From NCBI GenBank assembly GCA_032718565.1, contig JAVGVS010000003.1, positions 3,025,221-3,089,220 on the forward strand: a stretch of 64,000 nt of DNA, given 5' to 3'. The stretch comes from Distichodus sexfasciatus (taxonomy: Eukaryota; Chordata; Actinopteri; Characiformes; Distichodontidae). The position numbers and the translations under genes were made by a program. Under the pieces are notes generated by a model. That model made no database searches, was not told the origin of the DNA, and saw nothing but the letters and a program-made list of their open reading frames with translations. Below are positions 47,370-58,536 of the stretch, one piece after another. Position 1 is the stretch's first letter; the number at the start of each line of letters is the position of its first letter.

Positions 47370-47747
47370 ACTAATTTTAGTTAGCCACTCCACAACACTG
47401 TATCGATGTTAACGAAAGTGCTTAAAGATCAAACCGCAGTGTTGAAAAATGAAAGAGCAAAGGCCAGAGTTCCTGGCCCAGTGTCGCTCTGCTGCTCTCT
47501 GGAGTCGTCACACTCCATATTTCAGCTTCAGTGGCCCTGGAGCCTGATTTAAGCAAGGGGTCCATGGGGGGTGCGAGCTGCCATCCCCATCCTGCCCCTC
47601 ACCCTCCACCCCCCCCAACCTCGGGGTCCCTGCTGTGTTTCCACTGAGCTGATATGGGGGTCCGGCTCCCCAAACTCCTGCAGGTCTGATCTCAAGGTCA
47701 CTCTCAGCCCAGTCCCTAAAGCCGAATTCTGCTCACTTATTAAAATC

Positions 47748-47797
<50 letters not shown>

Positions 47798-49335
47798 TAT
47801 TTTTTTTCGTACTGCCTGTCGTCTCTCAATCACACTCTTTTTCTGTTCCCACCGTTATTCACACATTTTTTCCTTATAAGAAGCAGTCTTCGCCCACAAA
47901 AAACATCCTCATAACAAAGTCTGACAAATGAATTTATGTCTTTATCATTATTGGACCATTTATCAATCACAAATACCTACAAACATTTGTTCATCCACTA
48001 GTGCTCTCTCACGTCTAATCCCACCCCTCCCCACCCAGCACACACGTTATATAACTACACATGGGGAATAAAAATGCTTTAGGCCAAATATTGAGCCTTA
48101 TATAAATATCAGTAAATGTGATTTTAATTTGCATTTATTTGAATTTTATTTATTTGTGTTAAACTCAGTAACGTCAGATTAAATATTTAGTTCATATAGT
48201 TTGATAGTTTTTCAAAATAATTTTAGAAATCTTTTTTCTTTTCAAACAAGTCATTTTTATTGTTTTTTTAGACATTTATGACACACAGAGGCACACCTGC
48301 ACTTACACACAAAATATAAATTTTTGAATTTGTTATAAACAGAAATGTTATTTTCATTTTATTTATATTTATTTTATTTTTGTTTATTACCAATGACTAA
48401 AATAAATGATTCTGTATTTGTTTTCTGTTTTATAGATCTTACAATGTAAATTTTCAACACATTTAACAAATTACTCATGATTAGCAAGAATTATTTGCAG
48501 GACAAAATATTATGCATTGTATAGATATAAATGTTTAGTTTAATTGTTATTTAAATTATTTTATTTTAACCTGATACAAAAATATTTTCTCATTTGTTCT
48601 TTTATTTTTTACGATTTGAAATATGTAAAACAAATCAAATTATTTTAATGGTTCTTACAAAGTCCATTTTTAGCTTGCACACACAAATACTTATGCACAC
48701 ACAAGTATTGTGTGCACACACAGAACAGAAAACAGACAAACAGTAAACTTTGCACGACAGTCTCCTGACCTCTGGCCTTGCCACCCTGGTTCAACTGTGC
48801 CGAGTTCAGATTAAATATTCCAGCTTTCATTTTCAGATTGTGGCAGGATTTTTTTTCGCATGATTATACTTCCTTTGATGAGCGGAAAGACGCGGCGGGC
48901 GAACCCACACAAAATCATAATATTAGACAGTAATCTTTTCAGATGAGATCCAAATTATTTATGGCGGCAGACGACGGCCTTTCAAAAGTCTTCTTAAAGC
49001 GAGTTTGGCAGATATGGGCTGCTGTGGAGGTAAATACGGAGACAACAAAAAAAAACGGAGCAAAAGAGGATGCAGATGTTTGAAAGCGACCCGTGAAAAC
49101 AAATCTATGCCACGCAGCCGAGTGAGAGCCATGCAAAATTGATGCAACCTGCTATCAAAGGAGGCATTCAGCGAGTTAGGAGTCGTTTGCTTAAGTACAC
49201 ACCAAAAATGCCGAGAGTCCCGGCCTGGGCTGTAGACTCATTTATGGAGGCAAATGAAACCTCCACCCTAATGTCGCCCTTATCTCCTTTCCTGCTGTCT
49301 TTATCTCTGTTTCACACCTACACACTCGCACTGTC
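47370..49335. other. Intronic sequence, partly very AT-rich
   Basis: (CT)n then (TA)n lies at about 47752-47798. 47930-48650 is strongly AT-rich. 48830-49260 is of higher complexity. No exon is seen. Confidence 0.45.
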
Positions 49336-49339
49336 TCTT

Positions 49340-49760
49340 TACTCCGTTGTTTGCAAGCATTCAGGAACATACAATGTATTTGTTTGTCCCTAAATGCCTG
49401 GATGGGTCTTGTTTCTGTACTTCTTGTTTGCAAGCTTTCGGGAACAAACAAATACAGTTAACACCCAGATGCTTGGATGCATCTGTATCTTAGCATGTTT
49501 TTTTATCCTCGTTTGCTCGTTTTATCCTCGTTGTATCGTTGGACATGTCCACGTTTCTTCGCCTCTTGTTTGAAAGCATTCGAGAACAATCAAATATACA
49601 CTGTTTAATCCTAGATGTATGCATTTGTATTTTTGTTTCTTTACTCTTTGCAAGTATTCAGGAGCCTATAAATACATTTTACATCCAGATGCATGTATGA
49701 ATCTGCATCTTTGCTTGTTTCTTCACCTCTTGTTTGCAAGCATTCAGGAACATACAAATT
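49340..49760. repeat. Degenerate ~80-bp tandem repeat
   Basis: TTGTTTGCAAGCATTCAGGA or close variants occur at about 49345, 49427, 49566, 49643 and 49729. Each is followed by CATACAAATACA-like sequence and GATGCATG words. There are four or five diverged units with one longer spacing. Confidence 0.8.
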
Positions 49761-51255
49761 AAAAAAGAAAAGTTGTACGGAGACATGCCGCAAACCTTCA
49801 ACACCTACAATCTTTCGCCATCCATTTACCGAATCGGGTCGAAACCCAGCTCACCAAGGGACTCGGAGGCGGGACGTTTGCCACCAGAGAGCAAAGGAGA
49901 GATAAAGAAAGAGTGCGAGGTCAGTTTGTCAGGAAATTGAAAAGGGGCGCGGGAGACGGAAGGCCACGGTTTTGACTCGGGCACGGGGAGGCGAGTCGGG
50001 TCCTCGGTTCAGAGAGAGGCTGCATGACCTAAATTCACTTTACCTCATCTGCCTAGACGTTTGTTTAGCCTTCTGGGCAAACACTTAGAGAAACGTCTGA
50101 AGAAGAGGGAGGAAAAAAAAGAGAAGAGGAATACATGTGCTCGAATACATCACATTTTCGCAGCCGGCAGTGAGGGCGTTTGGGGTGTGTTAGTGCAGAC
50201 GGCTAGTGCCCTCTAGTGGCAGCCATCGTCGAGTGGGAAACGCTGCTGTCGTTCCGCTGGAAGTGTCTTGTGGGGATTTTCCAGGACCTGTTTTGGCAGA
50301 AAAGTTTGCGTTGGACTTTTGTAAATCAGAGAGGTGTAAATCAAAACTGCTTTGACGTCATGGCGGAGAAAAGCTTCTGCAGAAAACAGCTAGGAAAAAT
50401 GCTGCGAGCGTTGGGAGGAGATGCACGCTTGGGACGAACAAAAGTAATGGGTAATTTAGGGGATGAGTGTAGAAGTGTAGAAGTAGGACTCAGCGAAGTG
50501 TGTGTCTTTCTAATCTCTCACGTTAAGGCCACATAGTAAAAGACATAGGTTAAGGTGTTAATGTTAAGCACTCGTCTTAAAGCTGCCATGAAGGCACTCG
50601 GATTAAAGCATGCGCCCACAGAAACACTCTCTCTTGTCCTACCGCTCTCTCTCTCTCGCTCTCTCTCCTCCCCCCCAGCTCCACAGTGAATGAGGACTGG
50701 AGGTGAACCCTGGAGGGCTCCCTGCTGAAAGCTCATTAAAAGCTTTATTCCTTCCCCAGGATTTGTAGAGGATTGTGATATGGACATTGTTTGTGCGCAA
50801 ATGTTGCTGAGCCAGAAGAATGTTGATTTATTTTATGCTCCTAGAAGAAAGAGAGAAGAGAAATTAGGAGCTGCTGCACTCCTGGCTCTTTGTGGAACAC
50901 TCTAGGAGAACTAGAGACACAGAAAGAAGGAGTCTTTTTTTTCCTGACGTGTCATGAATGTTGTATTCATTTCTAACCAGTCAGCCTCAACCTTATGACC
51001 TCTGCCTCAGTCCAGACGCTAACCAGGAGCACAGTGCACTCATTTCCCGACATCGGCCCAACCTCCAAGCTCCAACTCGTTTTACTTTGTCTTTCCGCTC
51101 TCTCCCAGTTCCGCCCTGTTTCTGTCCCAGAATATTCCAGGATATCTACCAAAATCTACACAACCTCGAAAGGGACGAGTGAGAAAAAAATCAGTACCAG
51201 AATCACCCAGTGTGATGCGACAGTATGTTTTCAGCGTGTAAAATTACTGTGCATA
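49761..51255. other. Unassigned intronic sequence
   Basis: It includes a 106-codon open frame (50216-50536) without a recognisable domain and a CT run at about 50640-50675. Possible CTCF-like motif at 50205-50221. Confidence 0.4.
50205..50221 (-). promoter_or_regulatory. CTCF-like motif
   Basis: Reverse complement reads TGCCACTAGAGGGCAC, resembling the CTCF core. It is a single motif match in long intronic DNA, so support is weak. Confidence 0.25.
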
Positions 51256-51345
51256 TGAAAACATCTCATGTTCAGGTTCAAACATCTCGTGCTCACACGA
51301 AAACATCACTTGAGCTCATGCGAAAACGTCTTGTGTTCAGGATGT
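51256..51345. repeat. CATCTCGTGCTCACACGA minisatellite, split by SINE-A
   Basis: Three to four ~21-bp units (AAACATCTCGTGCTCACACG) occur, and one more (AATGTCTTGTGCTC) resumes after the SINE at about 51537. It is the same unit as at 8240-8535. Confidence 0.75.
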
Positions 51346-51346
51346 A

Positions 51347-51534
51347 CAGAGGTACCACTGAGGTACTCATGAGTGCCTCATGAATTCCTCATGAGTTATC
51401 GTCCCTAAGCACTGCTCCCCGAATGCTGCCAAAAAGCTGCCCACTGCTCCTTCACGTATGGATCAAATGCAGCGTTCACATTTCATTGTGGTGTGTGATG
51501 TTATATGTTCACAATGACAAATAATCACTTACTT
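51347..51534 (+). repeat. SINE-A, lacking head
   Basis: It runs from AGAGGTACCACTGAGGTACT to the tail GACAAATAATCACTTACT. It lies inside the minisatellite above. Confidence 0.85.
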
Positions 51535-51559
51535 AAAATGTCTTGTGCTCTTTTGAAAA

Positions 51560-51842
51560 AATAAATCTGGCAAATTCCATGTTTACCCTGTCATTTAGAA
51601 GACGACTGCTAAAATCGTGCCCTCTAAAAACTTTCCCTCAGCTCTTCCACACACACGTAGGTACACACACACATTATATCACTGCTGTCGTGTCTTTTTC
51701 TAGCCACTCAGGCTTGACCTTTTGACCTTTTCAACCTGGAGGCAAAGCGGAGGCAGAGCACAAACACACCCAAACACACTGCTCACACAGCCACTTTCTA
51801 GTAACTCTGTGGTGAACGGTTGTGTCATTGCGTGACTGGAAC

Positions 51843-51882
<40 letters not shown>

Positions 51883-52829
51883 GTAACCAGGTCGGAGGAA
51901 TGTGTGTGTGTGTCTGTCTGTCTGAGTGTGTGTGTGGGAGCACATCCTCGACCGAGCAGCACGGCACGAATCGTCTGCATGATGAAGCACAGAGATGACA
52001 CACACACACACACACACACAGTTTGGGCTGTTTGGAAACACTGCTGAGGGCCGTGCCAGAGAGAACAGCTGCCACCTCCAGTTGCTACGCCAACAGAGAC
52101 ATGCCAAGGCCACTGAACCTAGAAGGGAGAGATCCAGGAAATGTCTGAGCGTGCCCCCCCCCCACACACACACATCCACACACACACACTCAATCTATTT
52201 ACCATTCCCCCCATCGTTCGCTGCGATCGCTCAAATGGTCAGAATGGAGAAGCAGCTTGCAATCTATAAAATACAGTAATAACAAATCCAGGGCTGGCGT
52301 TGGACATTTAGAGGTTGGAGAGGGATGGAGGGAGGGAGGGATAGAGAGATGGATGGACAGAGAGATGAAGGGAGGGCAGGAAAAGCCGTAAGCGGGACGC
52401 AGCCCAGGAAAAAAAAAGGCTCCAGTCATCACAACATGGCCATATTTTATGTCCTGCCTCCACAAGAGAGGGAGAGAGGGAGAGATGGAGGGAGAGAAGG
52501 GACGGGTGAAAGATTACTTTGTTTACGAGGGAGCATGCGGCTAATCTGGCCGACTGCTTTTCGAGCTTTCTTTTACGAGATCTACTCCACGCCGAGACGA
52601 CCGGGGCGAGAGATACGAGTCTGATCTGCCATAAAGGCAACTGGAGCTGAGTCTGTGTTGTGCAGGTTTAATAGAACATTTGAAATAATGACACATGGTG
52701 TAGTCGGCAAATTGTTAGAGACAGATTTCAGGGTTGATTTTTTTTTTATTCATTGGTCACTATTGTTCACTTCGACCTGGTAAAGGTTTAATACCTTTAT
52801 GTTCTTTATGTCCTTGTTTTCTTTCTTAT
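51560..52829. other. Microsatellite-rich intronic sequence
   Basis: (GT)n at 51843-51882 and 51901-51935, (CA)n at 51995-52020, (CA)n-like at 52160-52190 and a GGGA/GGAGAGA-rich stretch at 52319-52500. The long minus-strand frames here are CA-repeat translations. Confidence 0.6.
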
Positions 52830-53072
52830 GGGCAGTTAGTTAAATAATGGTTAAGGAGTTCGCTCTCTGATCGGAAGTTTGCCACTTCATATCCCACACC
52901 GATAAACGTTCCACAGATGTACTCATGAGTAATGTACCATCCTCAAGCACTGCTCCATGGGCACTGTCCATGTTAGCTGCCCACTGCTCCTTCACGGATG
53001 GGTCAAATGCCAAGGTCATATTTCGTTGTGGTGCACTGTGTGTTGTGCTGTGACAAATAATCACTCACTTTT
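52830..53072 (+). repeat. SINE-A copy
   Basis: Diverged head GGGCAGTTAGTTAAATAATG, body ACGGATGGGTCAAATGCCAA and tail CAAATAATCACTCACTTT. Confidence 0.85.
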
Positions 53073-53327
53073 ATTGATGAAAAGGAGTTCAATTTTAGTC
53101 AACTTTTAGTCGATACTTTTTAGTCAAAAATGTTTTTTTTTTAGACAAAAATGTCTCGCTGGTCCCTTTAGGGTCTCCATCTGTATGGCTGCACACATCC
53201 CTCAACAAATGTATTCTTAATGTCATCCAGGAACCTTTACAAAGCTCTGGATTTTGGTCCTTGAGTACTGGCTCTAAATCGTAACGTCAAACAGCCTTTT
53301 GACAAACAAGAATTCACAAGAATATCA

Positions 53328-53566
53328 GGGGCAGTTGGCAGTGTAATGGTTAGGCAGTTGGCCCCCTTGATTAGAAGATCGCTGGTTCAAGTCCTGAACT
53401 GATGAGTTCATGAGCAGGGTACCGTCCCCAAGAACTACTCCTTGGGCGCTGCCAAAAAGCTGCCCACTGCTCCTTTACGGATGGGTCAAATGCCGAGGTC
53501 ACATTTAGCTGTGGTGCACTGTGTGTTGTACTGTGGTGTGTTCACAATGAAAAATAATCACTCACT
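53328..53566 (+). repeat. SINE-A copy
   Basis: Head GGGGCAGTTGGCAGTGTAAT, B box GCTGGTTCAAGTCC and tail AAATAATCACTCAC. It lies 255 bp from the previous copy in the same orientation. Confidence 0.88.
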
Positions 53567-53769
53567 GAAATATTGAGAAAAAAAACCCTGAGTTGGTGAA
53601 CTTAAAATTTGAGGTTTAAGTTGCAGGAGATTCTACAAATCACTGTTGAGCCCCCAGACAACACCTTTAACCCCAAGGTGCTCTAAGTCTAAGTCTGTTG
53701 CAGGAATTTGGAGGTCACTCTGGTTTAAAACATCTCATAAATGTATGTATGTTAGTATGTTGTACAGTA

Positions 53770-54665
53770 ACTAAAGAGCTGCTGCTTGAAATGACCAACT
53801 TGGTGATCATTGATTTCAGGAAAAAACGGCCCAGTCACTCTCCACTCATCATTAATAGTAAATCTGTGGAGGTAGTCAACAGCATCAAATTTCTGGGGGT
53901 ACAGTTAACTGATAGTCTGGATTGGTCACATAACACATCATTATTGGTTAAACGGGCCCAGCAATGTATGCATTTCCTGTGCCGATAAGAAAAAAGTACA
54001 TCTTTCCTCTCCCATCCTCACCACTTTCTACCGCGGCACTATTGAGAGCGTGCTGACCAGCGGCATCTCTATCTGGTGTGCCAGCTTAAAAGCCTCAGAC
54101 CGGAAATTGCTGCGGAGGGTAGTGAAGACAGCGGAGAAGATTATTAGGACTTCACTTCTATCTATTCAGGACATTGTGGACAGGTGCTGTCTTAGAAGAG
54201 CCGTAATATCATTAGAGATTCTGACCACCCTCTTCGTGGACTGTTCTCCCTGCTGCCCTCTGGGATGAGGTTTAGGAGCATCAGGACAAGGACAGCTAGA
54301 TTTTGCAATAGTTTCATTCCCCAAGCCATCAGATTTTTAAATTCTCAATAGCTTATTGTAACCCTCTCATTAATCTACTGTATGTATAATAAATGTTTTA
54401 AGCTGTTCTCTTAATAGCTCTACATTAGAGTAAGATTTAATTTAATTTTTGTATATAATGTATATACATATGTATGTATATAAAGAGAGAGTAAGATATA
54501 TTCTTTAATATATCTCTTGGTTTAATATATTCTATTACAAGTATTTGAGTTTATTTTATTAGTTTATTTTATCAGTCCGATGGTGAGTTCATGCACTGGA
54601 ATTTCGTTCTAATGTCACCGACTGGTGTATGTTTTTGAATGATAATAAAGTAGCTATTCTATTCT
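53770..54665 (+). mobile_element. Non-LTR retrotransposon remnant (L2/CR1/Rex1-like 3' end)
   Basis: The frame at 53770-53988 reads LVIIDFRKKRP followed by INSKSVEVVNSIKFLGVQLT, the conserved end of the reverse transcriptase of L2/CR1/Rex1-type LINEs. It stops near 53988. The coding sense continues in another frame from about 54010 (TTFYRGTIESVLTSGISIW) to an IRTRTARFCNSFIPQAIRF ending near 54350, so at least one frameshift is present. The 3' end carries a TATTC-repeat tail at about 54652-54668. It is a dead fragment with no 5' part. Confidence 0.8.
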
Positions 54666-54668
54666 ATT

Positions 54669-55510
54669 CAGGTCCACAGACCAGGCTCTCTTGGCTTGTC
54701 TCAGTTCTGGACTTGCCGTTATGTAGCTGGGCTGGTTTAGATCCAGATGAGTAGCAGGCCAGGACCATGTCCCGGCCGCAAGTTTGGATGCATTGTGTGG
54801 GAAATATCACGAGTCCTCTTCATATTTTTCCATGGACGCTTTCTTAGTCTCCAGCTCTCTCAATTCTGCTCAGTTCCACCAAAACACTTGTGGTCATTTT
54901 AGACTGTAACTAACAAAACGATCAGAGATTAGACTGAAGGTAGAATGAAGCGATAAGTTAAGTTAAGTATTTTTTGTTTCTGTAGTATTATTGTGTTATA
55001 AAGCCACAAGATGTTTGACTTGAATGGTCTGATTAATTTTAAATACACATTATTCCAGCCAACATAGGTTCCCTTATATTGCCAGATGTCAAATTAATTG
55101 TATTGTTATTAATTCTCCATATTAATTTGTGCATTGTGTTGTAAGAATCAGATCATGTAAATGCTTTGATTGACAATTAAAAGACAATCATTGGAAAATA
55201 CACAAAATGCAGCCAAACACAATTACAAAATGAGGACATCTTTTTTCGAATGAGTTGAAAATAAATATAATGGACATGTGATTTAATATATAAATATCTT
55301 TAAGCTACACTACAACATGCCAAAGCGGCGGTTATTTGTGTATTTAGCATATATTAAAATATGTTGGTGTGTGTGCAGTATAGTAGTTAATGTATTTATG
55401 ATGCCTTTGGATTAATACTTTATATGATAAAGTACATCGTCCTATATGTATATGCATTGGAAGTATATGTGTGTGATTATTTTGTATGTGTGTGTGTGTG
55501 TGTCCTGCAG
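54669..55510. other. End of intron before LIM2 exon
   Basis: AT-rich, with no repeat recognised. It ends in (GT)n at 55487-55503 and the acceptor CCTGCAG. Confidence 0.5.
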
Positions 55511-55689
55511 AACACCTTGGAGACCTGCAACGTCTGCAGTAAGCCCATCATGGAGCGGATCTTGCGAGCCACGGGGAAGGCCTACCACCCTCACTGCTTT
55601 ACCTGTGTGGTGTGTCACCGGAGTCTGGATGGAATCCCTTTCACCGTGGACGCCTCCAACCACATCCACTGCATCGAGGACTTCCACAA
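55511..55689 (+). CDS. LPP: LPP LIM2 exon
   Basis: This clean exon begins in phase 0 with NTLETCNVCSKPIMERILRA and ends after DFH plus two bases (AA). It covers LIM domain 2: CxxC near the start, a YHPHCFTCVVC run with the middle His and Cys ligands, and a final HCIEDFH. The sequence ATGKAYHPHCFTC and SLDGIPFTVDA is nearly invariant across LPP and TRIP6. LIM domains of this family bind partners such as adhesion proteins and act at strained actin; that is known of the family, not seen here. Acceptor CCTGCAG is preceded by (GT)n; donor is AA/gtaata. The frame opens and closes in phase with the flanking exons. Confidence 0.96.
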
Positions 55690-55962
55690 GTAATAAACAC
55701 ATGCATGTTTATTTCACTCTACCTTTGGGGACATTTTATAAACAGAAGGATGACTGTAGCTAAATAACTCAATAGCAAGGACATGTAATGTCACGTCTCA
55801 GTCCGTAGTTTCTTTCACCTCCTTCTGGATCACCACTGGCCCTCTGGGCAAGATCCTTCAACCCAAGTTGCTCCAGGGAGACATTTATTGCATAATCGTT
55901 GCATCGCAATGCAGACGTGGACGATTCTGCATCGATGCAGAGCATAACGGAGGTTTTAATGC

Positions 55963-55979
55963 GGTGGCCCCCTAGTGGT
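55963..55979 (-). promoter_or_regulatory. CTCF-like motif
   Basis: Reverse complement reads ACCACTAGGGGGCCACC, close to the CTCF core CCACTAGGGGGCGC. It lies next to a repeat scrap and may be part of one. Confidence 0.25.
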
Positions 55980-57163
55980 TTTGCAGGTGGTCCATGACTT
56001 GCAATCCACTTTCACTACTGAAATCACTTTTTAATTTTTTTTTTGATTTTTCTAAACATTTCCAGATGATTTGGGCATCTTTATGAATAATGAATTTAAT
56101 GTAAATATCTAAAAAGTAGTAGAAAAAAAATACTTGGTCAAGGTTTAAAGACACAGTTTGCACCTGTCACAAAGTAAAATATATTTTTATGCATCATTTT
56201 AAGGTTGAAATCTGTTCTGATCCGTAGTGGCATGATGATGGTGAGATTACTGCCCATTATTCTCCTGAAACAACCGCAGTTCTGCAGTGAAAATTTCACC
56301 TGCATCAAAGCCAGCTCGAGTCCCTTAAAAGAGGCGACTGAGGTGTAAAGGAAACCAGAAACAAAACTTGTAGATAAGCGAGAAAGGAGGCTTTTGTTGA
56401 GGAACTGAAAAGTTTCAGACGGAAGCCGTTAATTGTGTGACTGCGGCTTCAACAGAAATGCCTTTGTGTCGAGGAACAGCCGGCTTTCCGTGTGTGCGTG
56501 GTGGCCTCGCCGCGCCGCCATGCGCTCCACTTCCCACTTCTAGGCATTCAGTGGAATAACCCGGTGAAGAAGTTGCATCGGCCTCGGTGACCTAAAAGCC
56601 CGCTTTGTCTTCACATCCTCACCGTCTCTCTCCTCGCCGCCTCTCTGTTCCCCCTGTAGTTTCCCCCGAATATGGGAGACCAAAAAAAACGTCATTCAGC
56701 CCAGCGGCTTAAATAATTGGGGTATTAAGCCACAGAGGTTTATTTGAATTGAGGTCATTCCACTTCAGATGTGTGTTAGTTCTACAGAGAAAGTGGAGAC
56801 GAGAGCAAAGCGAGAGTTAAATGACTGTATAAATAGCCATGTCATTGACAATGCTTTCACATTAATCATATCAGTCAATAATTGTATCATTTCTTTGTAT
56901 TGTTTAGTTTTAAATTTCCATCATGTATCAGACACACTCATTTCCTAATTACAGCAATCCTGTTGCAGCATCTTGGGGTTAAGGGTCTTGCTCATGGGCC
57001 CAGTAGTGGTTTCCCGAAATTCAAATCCGCCAGTATATTAAGTTGTGACTTAGAAATATTACTTTGCTTTATTTGTAATTAAATTCATTTATTAATGTAT
57101 CTAGCATATTAGTGTATATAAAAGTTATTCAGTGTCCGTTGTAGAAAGGTCACAGGTGCAGGA

Positions 57164-57306
57164 GGGTTGGCGGTCTAGAGGTTAGGATGCTCACCTCTGG
57201 ACCAAGAGGCCATGAGTTCAAATCCTGCTTCCAGCACTACCACCACTGGGTCCCTGAGCACGACCTTTAACCCCAAGTTGCTCTCAGGGAAACTGTTCCT
57301 GAAATC
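57164..57306 (+). repeat. SINE-B, lacking tail
   Basis: Head GGTTGGCGGTCTAGAGGTTA, B box GAGTTCAAATCCTG and body CTGGGTCCCTGAGCACGACC. Confidence 0.85.
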
Positions 57307-57308
57307 AT

Positions 57309-57510
57309 GTGAGAGATTAATGGTCATTGTGAACACACCACAGTGCACCACAACAAAATGTGACGCCCACATTTGATCCATCACTGAAGGAGCAGTGGGC
57401 AGCTGGCGAGCACTTCTTGGGGACGGTACCTTGCTCATGTGTACCTCAGTGGTACCTTTCCCTTCTGATCATGGGGCGACCTCCCAAACCATTACACTAC
57501 CAACTGCTCC
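57309..57510 (-). repeat. SINE-A copy
   Basis: Reverse-strand copy with a shortened tail. Its head (reverse of GGAGCAGTTGGTAGTGTAAT) ends at 57510. Confidence 0.85.
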
Positions 57511-57512
57511 AG

Positions 57513-57656
57513 ATCCAGAGCAACTTCCATTTTACCTAATTTCAGGGAAAGTCTCCCTGGAGCAACTTGGGGTTAAGTGTCTTGCTCAGTGACCCAGTGA
57601 TGCTAGTGCTGGAGGTAGGATTCGAACCCACGAGTTCTCTAACTAGACCACCACCA
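57513..57656 (-). repeat. SINE-B copy
   Basis: Reverse-strand body (ATCCAGAGCAACTTCC, GAGCAACTTGGGGTTAAG) and B box (reverse of GGGTTCGAATCC). It follows the SINE-A directly. Confidence 0.85.
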
Positions 57657-57727
57657 CACCCAGATGGGAATCGAACCCACAATGCTTAGCTTCAGAGGGG
57701 GATGCCTTGTCCATTAGGCCACTGGCA
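57657..57727 (-). pseudogene. tRNA-Arg-like remnant
   Basis: On the minus strand it reads GCCAGTGGCCTAATGGACAA for the D arm, then a TGTGGGTTCGATTCCCA T arm and an ATCTGGGTG 3' acceptor side, very like tRNA-Arg(CCT). The anticodon stem (TCCCC against GCTAA) cannot pair and the 5' acceptor strand is degraded. It is therefore a tRNA pseudogene or the head of another SINE, not a working tRNA. Confidence 0.6.
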
Positions 57728-58059
57728 TATTGATAACAGCCTTAACAAACCGAATAAGTAAACCAGAACTCAAACAAAGACGTGTAGGAAAAACAACCAG
57801 CGAGAGTGCGAACTGAAAAGGGGAGTGGAAACAAGAGACAGGTGTGGGGGAGACGGAAAGTGAACGTTACGAGGCAAAAAGCAGAAAGCAAACCCAGGCT
57901 CGGTAATGCGGTGGCATGGACCACTGGAGCTGGGGCGGAAGTGACAATTTGAGGCATTACTGGAAGCATTCAGGACTCAAAAAACCCTTTTCCAGTTCCT
58001 CTTAACATTTCTAAACAATGATTAACCTGCCTGTGTGTGTGTTTGTGTGTGTGGTGCAG

Positions 58060-58180
58060 GAAGTTTGCTCCCCGCTGCTCGGTGTGTGCAGAACCCATCA
58101 TGCCTGCGCCGGGGCAGGAGGAGACCGTGCGCATCGTGGCCCTGGACAGGGATTTCCACGTGCAGTGTTACCGCTGCGAG
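58060..58180 (+). CDS. LPP: LPP LIM3 exon, first half
   Basis: The first G completes the Lys codon split from the LIM2 exon. The 40 following codons read KFAPRCSVCAEPIMPAPGQE and continue ETVRIVALDRDFHVQCYRCE. This holds the first CxxC pair and the middle His and Cys ligands of LIM3; the PAPGQEETVRIVALDRDFH stretch is typical of LPP and TRIP6. Acceptor GGTGCAG follows a TG-repeat tract. The donor is GAG/gtgtgtgtgt, so the 5' splice site itself is the start of a GT repeat. Confidence 0.96.
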
Positions 58181-58464
58181 GTGTGTGTGTGTTTGGGTCT
58201 AAGAGAAAGAGTGTGTGCATGCATGAATGTGTATGCGACTGCCCAGCCTCAGTGTCTGTATGAACTTTTGTGTGTGTGTGAGTGTGAGTGTGTGTGTGTG
58301 TGTGTGTGTTGTAAGAGCATGCATGAATGTATATTTTTACAGTATAACCTTTGATGTGTATGTGTGTGTATGTGTAAGAGAGGCAGTGTGTGTGAAAAAG
58401 CATGCGTACATGAACAAATATGTGAATGTCCAGCCTCAGTGTCTGTGTAAACCTTGCTCTGTGT

Positions 58465-58536
<72 letters not shown>

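Larger units (their letters stand above)
27745..55510 (+). other. LPP: LPP intron between LIM1 and LIM2 exons (27.8 kb)
   Basis: The intron starts gtgagt and ends gtcctgcag. A 19-nt (AC)n run (27767-27785) begins 22 nt after the donor. A 17-nt (GT)n run (55487-55503) ends 7 nt before the end of the acceptor. The intron carries most of the window's mobile elements. No further LPP exon is seen. Confidence 0.88.
55690..58059 (+). other. LPP: LPP intron between LIM2 and LIM3 exons
   Basis: 2.4 kb, gtaata to ggtgcag. It contains a SINE-B scrap near 55832-55882, a hAT-like scrap with GATTCTGCATCGATGCAG near 55925-55942, and unassigned sequence 55990-56930. Three SINEs and a tRNA-like remnant follow at 57164-57727. 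The end is a TG-rich tract. Confidence 0.8.

Noticed and set aside
50216..50536. 106-aa + strand open frame
   Set aside because: Ordinary composition, but no recognisable domain, splice context or homologue that I know; it lies inside the LPP intron.
51700..52185. 161-aa minus-strand open frame, the longest in the window
   Set aside because: It runs through GT/CA microsatellites and reads as Cys-Val and Thr-His repeats.
27745..55510. miR-28-type microRNA hosted in the LPP intron, as in mammals
   Set aside because: I looked for a matching hairpin and saw none. The mammalian miRNA is not expected in fish LPP.
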